Source of the DNA: Rhodopirellula bahusiensis
GTDB lineage: Bacteria > Planctomycetota > Planctomycetia > Pirellulales > Pirellulaceae
Direction of reading: 5' to 3'
Assembly (NCBI RefSeq): GCF_002727185.1
Contig: NZ_NIZW01000006.1
Coordinates: 248,001 to 312,000, forward strand
DNA: 64,000 nt
Under the pieces are notes generated by a model. The model did not search any database. It worked only from the letters and a program-made list of their open reading frames with translations, and had not been told where the DNA came from. The translations under genes were made by a program, and so were the position numbers. Of the stretch, positions 53,388-61,889 are shown one piece after another; within the stretch, counting starts at the first letter, position 1; each line of letters opens with the position of its first letter.

Positions 53388-54236
53388 ATGCGATCAATCG
53401 CAGTCATCAATCAAAAAGGTGGTGTGGGCAAAACGACCAGCAGCGTCAATTTGGCCGCCGCTCTCGCTCGATCCGGTCGTCGCGTCTGTGTGATGGATTT
53501 GGATCCACAAGCCCACGCGTCATTGCACCTTGGAATCACCGCGATCGATGGAAGTGTTCCGTCGATGTACGAAGTTCTGTGCAGTGATGTATCGCTCTCA
53601 GAAGCTCGACAACAAGTCGGTGAAAACCTGTTCGTCGTCCCGTCCAACTTGGACTTGGCCGCCGCTGAAATGGAGTTGGCCGGTGAAGTTGGTCGCGAAA
53701 TGATTTTGAGCGACAAGCTCGCCGACGACGAAGAAGACTTCGACTACTTGGTGTTGGATTGCCCGCCCAGCTTGGGCGTGCTCACGTTGAATGCTTTGGT
53801 CGCGGTCGAAGAAGTCTTTTTGCCGCTTCAGCCACACTTTTTGGCGCTGCACGGATTGTCGAAACTACTGCGAACGATCGAAGTCGTTTCGCGACGCATG
53901 AACAACAAACTGCGTCTCAGCGGAGTTGTGTTGTGCATGTACGATGCGAACACACGCCTGGCCGCCGAAGTCAGCACTGATATCGACGAATTCTTTGCCG
54001 CGTCGAAAGACGGCCGCGAATTTTTCACCGGTGCCAAGTTCTTTGACACTCGCATTCGTCGTAACATTCGATTGGCGGAAGCTCCCAGCTTTGGGCAGTC
54101 GATCTTCGATTACTCCAGCGACAGCAACGGAGCGGTTGACTACCAATCGCTCGCCGAAGAGGTACTGGCTCAAGAAACCGCCAGTGCTGGCAGATCGGCC
54201 AAGGCATCGCCTCAGAACGCACGAATGGCGGCTTGA
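53388..54236 (+). CDS. ParA/Soj-family ATPase
   Basis: 282 aa. Deviant Walker A KGGVGKTT (residues 11-18), [11 protein letters not shown] (Walker A') and [15 protein letters not shown] (Walker B). The C-terminal part includes [15 protein letters not shown] and [18 protein letters not shown], as in Soj/ParA. It lacks the N-terminal HTH of plasmid ParA. These ATPases position chromosomes, plasmids or other cargo; no parB or parS-like repeat is seen here, so this may be an orphan ParA for other cargo. ATG with CAGGAG 53371-53376 upstream. Confidence 0.9.
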   Translation: MRSIAVINQKGGVGKTTSSVNLAAALARSGRRVCVMDLDPQAHASLHLGITAIDGSVPSMYEVLCSDVSLSEARQQVGENLFVVPSNLDLAAAEMELAGEVGREMILSDKLADDEEDFDYLVLDCPPSLGVLTLNALVAVEEVFLPLQPHFLALHGLSKLLRTIEVVSRRMNNKLRLSGVVLCMYDANTRLAAEVSTDIDEFFAASKDGREFFTGAKFFDTRIRRNIRLAEAPSFGQSIFDYSSDSNGAVDYQSLAEEVLAQETASAGRSAKASPQNARMAA

Positions 54237-54286
54237 GCCCGCCCGGAAACGTTTGCATTTTGGCCGACTGAACCGACCAATCGAGT

Positions 54287-54880
54287 TCAGTCAGGCCATT
54301 TCAACTCAGCAACCGGTTCTCGCGGTGTGATCACGGCGGAAACCGGGACTGGATGCCCCAGAATCACGAACGTGTTTTGAAACGCGTCGTGAGGTCCATG
54401 ACCACTCGGGTGCACGGTGTTTCTAGCGGTGTCGACGAACAAATCACATCGCACATGGCTGGGCAGATTGATCTCGGTCTTGTCGGTTTTCGACACCGCG
54501 AATTCGGCGAACCACCACACGTGGATGCCTTCTTCTCGGCGGCCCACCCAGCGATACTTCGCAGCGTTTGCAAACGCCGGTGCGGGCAGGCACGCGTCGT
54601 CGTTGCCAAACGTCATGTGCCGACCAAACGCCAGTTGCTGCGGCTTCAACCGTGGAGCCGACTTTTCGCCGGCTGTCTCCTCTGTGCCGCGTTCGCGTGA
54701 TTTTGAAAGAGCCACTTCGGCTTCCTTCATCAAGCGTTCTTCATCGGCAAGCGACAAGCGAAACGCAATTTCGATTCGCTTGGTCTCCTGATTCCACTGA
54801 AGTTCGCACAACGTCTCTTGGGTGGGATGCAGAAGCATCCCACTCAGAGCAAGCCAGCAAGTGGTGACAACCGCGATCAT
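54287..54880 (-). CDS. DUF6702 family exported protein
   Basis: 197 aa. A signal peptide (MIAVVTTCWLALSGMLL) is followed by the family-like start LHPTQETLCELQWNQETKRI and EIAFRLSLADEERLM. The middle is basic with many Glu, then a beta-rich end with YRWVGRREEGIHVWWFAEF. DUF6702 proteins commonly lie next to M1 peptidases, as here: the ATG overlaps the stop of the M1 gene by four bases (54877-54880). Likely a periplasmic partner; role unknown. Confidence 0.7.
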   Translation of the reverse strand: MIAVVTTCWLALSGMLLHPTQETLCELQWNQETKRIEIAFRLSLADEERLMKEAEVALSKSRERGTEETAGEKSAPRLKPQQLAFGRHMTFGNDDACLPAPAFANAAKYRWVGRREEGIHVWWFAEFAVSKTDKTEINLPSHVRCDLFVDTARNTVHPSGHGPHDAFQNTFVILGHPVPVSAVITPREPVAELKWPD

Positions 54881-57549
54881 TCGTCAGACGCCTCCGCCGC
54901 GTCTGCATCGTTAGCTCCCTCACCTGCTTCCTTCGCGGGTTCTTCCTCCGACTCAGGTTTGGCTGGCTTCTCCTTGGCAGCTTCTTTCTTAGCCGATTTC
55001 GGTTCAGCTTCATCGCCTTCGTCCTTTGACTTCTTTTCCTCGCCCGACTTTTTGTCCTCGCCCGACTTCTTCGCGGCCTTTGCAGACGCTTCGTCTTTGG
55101 ACGCGGCTTCCTTCTTTTCTTTCTCAGCCTTTTGCTTCTCTTCGGCCTTCTCTTTCTCGGCTGCCTTCCGCATTGGATTGCTGGATTTGCCGGATTGATA
55201 CAGCTTGAAGCGGCTTGGTTCTAACTTGGGCGGCCAGTGGTTGTTGCCGCCATCGGTGTCGGCAATCTCTCGCTTGGGATCGATCTCCAGACGAACGATT
55301 TCTTTCTCGCTCAGGAACATTCGTTTCACTTCCTTGCTGTTCACACGCCAGATTTCGGCTGGCAACTGAACATCTTCCGAGGTGTTGTCGGCGTAGTGAA
55401 TCCGCATGGGAACGGGCATCACCAACCCACCTTTGTTCGCCAGATGGACCACGTAGAACCGAGTCGTGCGACGAAGCATGGCACGTTGTTCGTCATCGAG
55501 TTTGTCCAAGAACTTCTGATAGTTCTTACGGTCGTTTTCCTCGACTTTGTCTTCGTCGTAGTCCGGTGCGTTGTAGAAATCCTTCAAACCCGGACGCCAT
55601 TCAATACGACGTCGAAGCGGTAATGCACGATTTCGTTCGTCGGAAAGCGTGTCTTCCTGAGCATCCTTCTTTTTGCGTTTTCGCTCGGCGGCTTCGTCGG
55701 GATCGCCACTATCGATCAAATACAGTTCGATGCCTTCGATCGAGACATCGACGTGATCGGTGCTGTAGAACCAGCCTCGCCAGAACCAATCCAGATCTGT
55801 TCCCGATGCGTCTTCCATCGTTCGGAAGAAATCGCTCGGCGTTGGTCGTTTGAATTTCCAACGATTCGCGTATTGCGAGAACGCATAGTCGAATCGCTCC
55901 CGTCCCAAAACAGTTTCGCGAAGAATGTTCAGGGCGGTTGCCGGCTTGCCGTACGCGTTCGAACCGAACTGCAAAATCTCATCGCTGCTGGTCATGATCG
56001 GACGTTGATTGCTGCCTCGCATGTAGGGAACGATCTTTTCCGGCGGCCCACGTCGGGAAGGGTAATTGTCTTCCCACTCTTGTTCGGTCAGGTACTGAAG
56101 GAACGTGTTGAGCCCTTCGTCCATCCACGTCCATTGGCGTTCGTCGCTGTTGACGATCATGGGGAAGAAGTTGTGACCGACTTCGTGAATGATCACGCTG
56201 ATCAATCCGTACTTGGTCGCTTTGCTGTACGTGCCGTCGTCCTCGGGACGGGGGCCATTGAAGCAAATCATCGGGTATTCCATCCCGTAGACCGGGCCGT
56301 TAACGCTGATCGCGACTTCGTAGGGGTATTCGAACGAGTACCGACCGTAGACTTCTAACGTGTGGGCGATCGATTCACTGCTGTACTGGCTCCACAACGG
56401 TTCGGCTTCGTTGGGGTAGTAAGACATCGCCAAAACGGTTTGGTCACCGACTTTGACTGGCATCGCATCCCAGATGAACTTGCGACTGGCGGCGAACGCA
56501 AAGTCACGAACGTTCTTGGCGGTGAAGTTCCATGTCGCACGTTCTTTGGATTTTGATTTCTCGTTCTCTTTGGCTTCTTCTGGCGTGACGATGAATTCAA
56601 GATCTTCGCCCTTCTTCATCTTCGCCAAACGCGTCTTCCATTCCGGTTTGAGAACGTCGTCGGTGTTTTTAAGCGTTCCTGTCGAAGCAACGACCATGTC
56701 AGCGGGTACGTCGATGCGGACGTCGTAGTCGCCTAACTCCAACGTAAATTCGCCAGAGCCTAAAAACTGATGATGCTGCCAACCGGTGTAGTCGGTGTAG
56801 GCCGCCATTCGTGGGAACCACTGGGCGACTTCGTAGATGTAGTTTTTGTCTTCTTCGAAAAACTCGTAACCACCGCGAGCACGGATGACTTTCGCATCGA
56901 CGATGTTGTAGCTGTACTCAATCGCGAGCTGCGTTGACTTTCCGGGAGGAAGTGGTTCGGCCAAGTCCACTCGCATCATCGTGTCGACGATCAAGTGGTC
57001 GATTTCTTCGCCGCTTGGATTCGTCACAGCGCTGATCTTGTACCCGCCATCAAAGGCTTGCTGCGCTAACATGGTTTCGACGAACTTGAACGTCGCTTGC
57101 GAGCTGATTCGAGGCGCAGCCTTGCTGGTGATGGCGACCGAGTCGTTTTTAAATCGGTTCTGATCCAATTGGACCCACAGATAATCCAGCGTGTCCGGAG
57201 ATTGATTGTGATAGGTGATTTCGCAGGTGCCACTCAGAGATTGATTCTCATCGTCCAGTGCGATGTCGATCTTGTAGTCGGCACGTTGTTGCCAGTACTG
57301 CGAACCCGGCGCACCTGAAGCGGTTCGATAAACATTTGGTGTTGGCAGCCATGGTTCCAGTGGATGGAACTTGTCCGTTGGGTCGCCGTGTTTTGGGTTG
57401 GGCAGAGGTTGTGCAGAGGCGTTGCTGGGAGCAAACACGGTTAGCATTCCAGCCAGTCCGACGGCCAAATAAACCATCGCGGCGGCGAAACGAGACTTGG
57501 ATGCGGGAGCAGAAGCACGTGAAAGCAGGATCGATCGAAATCGCATCAC
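54877..57549 (-). CDS. Secreted M1-family zinc aminopeptidase-like protein with Lys/Glu tail
   Basis: 890 aa. Signal peptide to about residue 46 (ends SNASA). The N-terminal beta domain has YKIDIALDDENQSLSGTCEI. The catalytic domain carries H455-E-V-G-H459 and E478 (WMDEGLNTFL), the gluzincin zinc site, and the exopeptidase-type GPVYGMEYPMICF near residue 419-431, where M1 enzymes have GxMEN. The Asn of that motif is replaced (MEYP). The last about 100 residues are Lys/Glu/Ala low complexity. ATGA overlap with the DUF6702 gene shows coupling. Confidence 0.9.
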   Translation of the reverse strand: MMRFRSILLSRASAPASKSRFAAAMVYLAVGLAGMLTVFAPSNASAQPLPNPKHGDPTDKFHPLEPWLPTPNVYRTASGAPGSQYWQQRADYKIDIALDDENQSLSGTCEITYHNQSPDTLDYLWVQLDQNRFKNDSVAITSKAAPRISSQATFKFVETMLAQQAFDGGYKISAVTNPSGEEIDHLIVDTMMRVDLAEPLPPGKSTQLAIEYSYNIVDAKVIRARGGYEFFEEDKNYIYEVAQWFPRMAAYTDYTGWQHHQFLGSGEFTLELGDYDVRIDVPADMVVASTGTLKNTDDVLKPEWKTRLAKMKKGEDLEFIVTPEEAKENEKSKSKERATWNFTAKNVRDFAFAASRKFIWDAMPVKVGDQTVLAMSYYPNEAEPLWSQYSSESIAHTLEVYGRYSFEYPYEVAISVNGPVYGMEYPMICFNGPRPEDDGTYSKATKYGLISVIIHEVGHNFFPMIVNSDERQWTWMDEGLNTFLQYLTEQEWEDNYPSRRGPPEKIVPYMRGSNQRPIMTSSDEILQFGSNAYGKPATALNILRETVLGRERFDYAFSQYANRWKFKRPTPSDFFRTMEDASGTDLDWFWRGWFYSTDHVDVSIEGIELYLIDSGDPDEAAERKRKKKDAQEDTLSDERNRALPLRRRIEWRPGLKDFYNAPDYDEDKVEENDRKNYQKFLDKLDDEQRAMLRRTTRFYVVHLANKGGLVMPVPMRIHYADNTSEDVQLPAEIWRVNSKEVKRMFLSEKEIVRLEIDPKREIADTDGGNNHWPPKLEPSRFKLYQSGKSSNPMRKAAEKEKAEEKQKAEKEKKEAASKDEASAKAAKKSGEDKKSGEEKKSKDEGDEAEPKSAKKEAAKEKPAKPESEEEPAKEAGEGANDADAAEASDE

Positions 57550-57913
57550 TCAAAGACCTAGGGCGGCGAGGTACCAAGCTGGGATCAAACTGAATCCCCA
57601 CAGGATACTTCGCCAGGAAACACGGTTTGTCCACGTCGCCGACTCAATTTCATTAGGGAGGTGATTCTCTCAGCAGCTTTCGATTGGCAAAGGCTCCAAA
57701 CCCATGGATTCCTCGCATGAGGGGATCAATCTGCGCTGTTTGCTCTAGAGAATACGGAACAAACGTCACAAACCGAACGATCGGCATGAATTTCCGCTTC
57801 GGGGGCAAACCAATTCGATATGCCCGGCTCACCTGACAATGCCAGGCTAGGTTTTCGACAGAGTAGGAGCGTGATCCTACCGCATTGATTTGTAACCGAA
57901 TGAAGTCCGTTCC
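57550..57913. other. 364-base gap between divergent M1 peptidase and Flp pilin genes
   Basis: It must hold promoters for both directions. I see no gene: short frames on the minus strand (57653-57922 and others) lack protein character. No clear consensus promoter or operator stands out. Confidence 0.45.
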
Positions 57914-58096
57914 ATGTCCCAACGAACCTTCTTGCGATCGATCCAGCGATTCTTGCTCGAAGAAGATGGCCCGACCGCTGTTGAGTATGCCGTGATGTTG
58001 TCACTGATCATTGTGACAGCGTCGATTGGCATCAGCATTCTGGTCACCGAGACAAGCAATAGCTTGAACAATTCCTCCGATGCCATCGCCAACTGA
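57914..58096 (+). CDS. Flp/Fap-type IVb pilin
   Basis: 60 aa. A basic leader (SQRTFLRSIQRFLLEEDG) is followed by PTAVEYAVMLSLIIVTASIG. The prepilin site lies after G19, with Glu at +5 and Tyr at +6 of the mature protein, the Flp signature (E24-Y25). A short hydrophobic helix and a polar end (SSDAIAN) complete it. Flp pilins make tight-adherence (Tad) pili; the tad secretion genes are not in the window. ATG at 57914; the HAMP gene starts 14 bases after its stop. Confidence 0.9.
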   Translation: MSQRTFLRSIQRFLLEEDGPTAVEYAVMLSLIIVTASIGISILVTETSNSLNNSSDAIAN

Positions 58097-58110
58097 ATTG
58101 GATTGCCCCC

Positions 58111-58623
58111 ATGAAAGCCAAGCGACCTCCACGTCCTCTACGTCAACAGTTGTTGATCGATAACGACGTGCAAGTAGCGTTGATCCTGCGTGCCGTTTTG
58201 TACGGAAGCGCATGTGTCATCTACTTTGTTGTGATTCAATTCTTCACGCAGTCCATGATTCATCCCGGTGTGAACACCGCGGATTTGTTCTTCTCATTGA
58301 CTGACGAAGCGATGTACTGGGTGCCCGGGCTGTTGGTTCTGGGACCGCTGATGATCTATGACGTGTTGAAGGTCAGCAACCGATTTGCCGGTCCGATTTT
58401 CAGCATGCGTCGCGAAATGCAAAATTTGATTGACGGGAAAGAAGGTCGGAACATCACCTTCCGCACCGACGACCATTGGTCAACTCTGGCCATGCAGTTC
58501 AACAACATCCGCGAGGAACTGCTCGAACTGCGAGCCAAGATGGCTGACGAAGCCGAAGAAGAAGAGGAAGACGACAGCTGGATGGATGCGACTCCCGCAG
58601 ACGACGCAGTTCCAGTGGGTTGA
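58111..58623 (+). CDS. Membrane protein with HAMP-like domain
   Basis: 170 aa. Two transmembrane segments (about 22-45 and 68-87), then a HAMP-like linker (about 88-142; RFAGPIFSMRREMQNLIDG, and LAMQFNNIREELLELRAKM) and an acidic tail (EAEEEEEDDSW). There is no kinase, cyclase or methyl-accepting domain, so it is a HAMP module on its own. It directly follows the Flp pilin gene; a role in pilus assembly or signalling is inference from position. Confidence 0.78.
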   Translation: MKAKRPPRPLRQQLLIDNDVQVALILRAVLYGSACVIYFVVIQFFTQSMIHPGVNTADLFFSLTDEAMYWVPGLLVLGPLMIYDVLKVSNRFAGPIFSMRREMQNLIDGKEGRNITFRTDDHWSTLAMQFNNIREELLELRAKMADEAEEEEEDDSWMDATPADDAVPVG

Positions 58624-58675
58624 TTCCAACGGGATCGATCCGCTCAGGCGTTTTCGATTTGGTCCCGTCGGGGAA

Positions 58676-59590
58676 TTACGCTAAACCAGCGTCGCGCATC
58701 AACATCTGAAGGTCGGCCCACGCCGCCTTCTTCGCGTCCGGATTTCTCAGCAAGTAAGCCGGGTGATAAATCACCAGGACTTTGCTTTCGTGGTACTGAT
58801 GAAACCGTTGTCGAAGCCGACCAATCGACAACTTGGTCTTCAGCAACGAGTGAGCACTGACCGCGCCGAGGCACACGATGTATTCGGGACGCAAAATCTG
58901 CAGTTGCTGCTCGAAGTAGTCGCGGCAATTGGCAAGTTCGGTCGGCTCCGGATTTCGGTTCTCTGGCGGCCGGCACTTGACCGTGTTGAGCAAGTAGATG
59001 TCTTCCCGCTGCAGCTTGCAGGCCTGAACCATTTTGTCCAGCAACTGCCCGGCACGACCGATGAAGGGACGCCCCTGCCGATCCTCATCGGCACCCGGTG
59101 CTTCGCCAAAGAACACGATTCTCGCGGCGGGATTCCCTTCACCGAAAACCGTTTGCGTTCGGCACTTGGCCAACAGTTCGCACTTGGTGCACCCCGCAAC
59201 AACGGACGCCAAATTGACCAGCTCCGTTTCGCGTTCCGCAATCGGCAGGTTGCTGCCTGGGTACGGGTCGTCGCTGGCCGAAAACGATTCGACGGGTTTC
59301 AGCCGACCTTCGGGGGCCGGAGGCGGAGTTTTGACTTCGGGGCCAATTGAGGACTTGTTTGCTGGGGCTTTGGGTTGCAATTGGGCATCGGACGCTGCTG
59401 CGACGCCGGTCGACGGATCAGCAGAAACGGCTGGGCCAGCTGCTTGGATCCAACGTGAACTCCATGATTCGACCGATTCGGCGTTCGCTTGGGGGATGAA
59501 CCGAACGCCGCCCCGCTGCAGGTGAGCCAGCAGTTCTCCCGCCGCTTCGAAAGTTTCGCCTGGGTCGAGGTCGTGTTCTGGAGAGGTCAT
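58676..59590 (-). CDS. Uracil-DNA glycosylase, family 4
   Basis: 304 aa from ATG 59590; an earlier in-frame ATG at 59650 would add 20 residues of unknown value. The N-terminal 130 residues are a variable low-complexity region. The Fe-S UDG part has CTKCELLAKC and KCRPPENR with the second Cys 15 residues on (ELANC): together the four-cysteine 4Fe-4S site. Catalytic motifs GEAPGADEDRQGRPF and, near the end, HPAYLLRNP are family 4. It removes uracil from DNA. The extension before the enzyme core is long for the family. Confidence 0.9.
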   Translation of the reverse strand: MTSPEHDLDPGETFEAAGELLAHLQRGGVRFIPQANAESVESWSSRWIQAAGPAVSADPSTGVAAASDAQLQPKAPANKSSIGPEVKTPPPAPEGRLKPVESFSASDDPYPGSNLPIAERETELVNLASVVAGCTKCELLAKCRTQTVFGEGNPAARIVFFGEAPGADEDRQGRPFIGRAGQLLDKMVQACKLQREDIYLLNTVKCRPPENRNPEPTELANCRDYFEQQLQILRPEYIVCLGAVSAHSLLKTKLSIGRLRQRFHQYHESKVLVIYHPAYLLRNPDAKKAAWADLQMLMRDAGLA

Positions 59591-59740
59591 GAGCAACTGA
59601 AGTGGCGTTTTCGCGTCAAAAAAACGGTCATTGCGGGAAAGTTCGAGCAAGGAAGGGATTCTTGAAATGCTCGACGCAGCTTACCATTGGCAGGTTACCA
59701 CCGATTCGTCGATCCTTTTACCCTCTGTTCGATTTTTGTC

Positions 59741-61105
59741 ATGCCTGTCCCTCAAGTCGCCATCGTCGGTCGCCCCAATGTCGGCAAGAGCAGCCTGTTC
59801 AACTGGCTCGCTCGCCGTCGGCTCGCCATCGTCGACAACTTCGAAGGCGTGACCCGCGACCGCATGACCACCCTGATCGAATCCGACGACCAGTTCTTTG
59901 AGCTGGTCGACACGGGCGGAATGGGGGTCGAAGACGCTGACGATCTGACCAGTGATGTGCGCCGGCAAATCGACATGGCCATCGCATCGGCTGATGTGAT
60001 CCTGTTGGTTGTTGATGTTCAAACCGGCCTGATGCCTTTGGACGAAGAAGTCGTCGAGCGTCTCCGAGGAGTCGAACGTCCCGTGATCTTGGTTGCCAAC
60101 AAAGCTGACCAGGAACACCAGGACATCCATGCTGACGAATTTCGTCGACTCGGACGAGGTCACTTGATCACCGTCAGTACGACGCAGAACCGTCACCGCG
60201 ACGATCTGATTCAAGTCATCGTGGATCGACTGCCAGAGAAAGACGAAGACTTGGTCGCACCCGAGTCCTCGATGAAGATCGCGATCGTTGGACGCCGAAA
60301 CGTCGGCAAGAGCACCTTCGTCAATACACTGGCAGAATCCGACCGGATGATCGTCAGCGAAGTGGCCGGAACGACGCGAGACAGTGTCGACGTCCGATTC
60401 GAAATCGACGGGCAGACGTTCTTGGCAATCGACACACCCGGTCTGCGAAAACGCAAATCAATTCGAACGGACTTGGACTTCTACGGAACCCACCGAGCCC
60501 AACGCAGCGTTCGACGTGCCGACGTCGTGCTGATGTTCTTTGATGCTCTTGAGAAGACCAGCAAAGTCGACAAGCAACTGGTGGGCTACATCATGGAGCA
60601 TCACAAACCGGTGATCTTCGTGGTCAACAAATGGGACAAAGTTGATAAAGAAGTCCCGACCGAACGCTGGGTCAAATACCTGCGTCACCAATTCACGACT
60701 CTGTCCTACGCACCGATTGCCTTCATCACGGGGCAAACCGGACGCAACGTCAAAGCGGTGATGAACCACGCCGCGATGCTTTACAAGCAAGCCCAAAGTC
60801 GTGTGTCGACGGGGGAACTGAATCGTATTCTTCGAGCTGCGATCGACCAGCATCCACCAGCGATGTACCAAGGTCGTCGACCGAAGATTTTCTACGCCAC
60901 GCAGGTTTCGACGGAACCGCCAACAGTTGTGGTGATGTGTAGCGATCCCAAAGCTCTGACCCACGACTACCAGCGATACCTGATTGGCTGGATGCGAGAC
61001 CACCTGCCGTTCGGCGAGGTCCCGATCAAGCTCTACATGCAACAACGCAGCCGATCAGAAGCCAAAGCCGAACGCTCCGGCCAAGGTCGTTCGATGGATT
61101 CGTAG
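59741..61105 (+). CDS. der: Ribosome-assembly GTPase Der (EngA)
   Basis: 454 aa from ATG 59741. Two GTPase domains in tandem: GRPNVGKSSLF / DTGGM / NKAD and GRRNVGKSTF / DTPGL / NKWD. A C-terminal KH-like domain follows (about 355-440). Der acts in 50S subunit assembly. A longer start would add 18 residues that do not fit. Divergent from the glycosylase gene, with 150 bases between the starts. Confidence 0.95.
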   Translation: MPVPQVAIVGRPNVGKSSLFNWLARRRLAIVDNFEGVTRDRMTTLIESDDQFFELVDTGGMGVEDADDLTSDVRRQIDMAIASADVILLVVDVQTGLMPLDEEVVERLRGVERPVILVANKADQEHQDIHADEFRRLGRGHLITVSTTQNRHRDDLIQVIVDRLPEKDEDLVAPESSMKIAIVGRRNVGKSTFVNTLAESDRMIVSEVAGTTRDSVDVRFEIDGQTFLAIDTPGLRKRKSIRTDLDFYGTHRAQRSVRRADVVLMFFDALEKTSKVDKQLVGYIMEHHKPVIFVVNKWDKVDKEVPTERWVKYLRHQFTTLSYAPIAFITGQTGRNVKAVMNHAAMLYKQAQSRVSTGELNRILRAAIDQHPPAMYQGRRPKIFYATQVSTEPPTVVVMCSDPKALTHDYQRYLIGWMRDHLPFGEVPIKLYMQQRSRSEAKAERSGQGRSMDS

Positions 61106-61289
61106 GACGCACCGTCGAGTCTTTTTGCTCGCGGCGATGAATCACTTTGTTTTGCAATGGTGAAGTGGCCTCGATTTCGGCGGCACAAAATGGCGCGCCA
61201 CGTGCACCCGTGAATCGTGCCCTTTGAGGGGTAAGAACTCTGTCATCGCGACATTTCGCGATGCCCCCGTCCCACCTCAGCGTAGTGCC

Positions 61290-61739
61290 ATGTCGACATC
61301 CCACGACCATTCCCAGCCGTCACCCTCGCCTGCTCAAGGCTACATGTCCGAGCCCGAAACGCATTCGATTGTCATCGGATACATCGTTTGGATTTTTGGT
61401 TTCTTCGGGGCGCATCGCTTTTACTACGGCAAGCAAATCAGTGGGACGATTTGGTTCTTCACGCTCGGGTTGGTTGGCATCGGCTGGCTAGTTGATTTGC
61501 TTTTGATTCCGGGAATGGACCGGCGTGCTCAACGGCGATACACGACGGGGCCGGTCGACTACACCATTGCGTGGATCTTGTTGACGTTTCTTGGCTTGTT
61601 CGGAATCCACCGGTTCTACCTTGAGAAATGGGTCACCGGAGTCCTCTATCTCCTGACCGGAGGTTTGTTCGGTGTGGGCTGGCTCTACGATCTTTGGACG
61701 CTGAACGAACAAGTCGACCAATACAACCGCCGGGCGTAG
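61290..61739 (+). CDS. Double TM2-domain membrane protein
   Basis: 149 aa from ATG 61290; a TTG further upstream in frame is less likely. After a Ser/Pro/His-rich N-terminus come two TM2 units: the first with GFFGAHRFYYGKQISGTI and the second with GLFGIHRFYLEKWVTGVLYL, each a helix, short turn and helix. The motif G-x-HRFY is repeated. TM2 proteins are poorly understood membrane proteins. The duplication within one chain is clear by eye. Confidence 0.85.
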   Translation: MSTSHDHSQPSPSPAQGYMSEPETHSIVIGYIVWIFGFFGAHRFYYGKQISGTIWFFTLGLVGIGWLVDLLLIPGMDRRAQRRYTTGPVDYTIAWILLTFLGLFGIHRFYLEKWVTGVLYLLTGGLFGVGWLYDLWTLNEQVDQYNRRA

Positions 61740-61889
61740 TTGGTAACGGACCGCGGCAGTGACGGGACTGAATCGCACGGGTCGAGTGAAAACCATTTAC
61801 AATGCGTCCGAGCAGTGCTTGGACCATTCGTCAAATTGGACCGACCGCTCCCCGCCTCACCTCCCACCTTTCGCGATTGAGATCCACTC

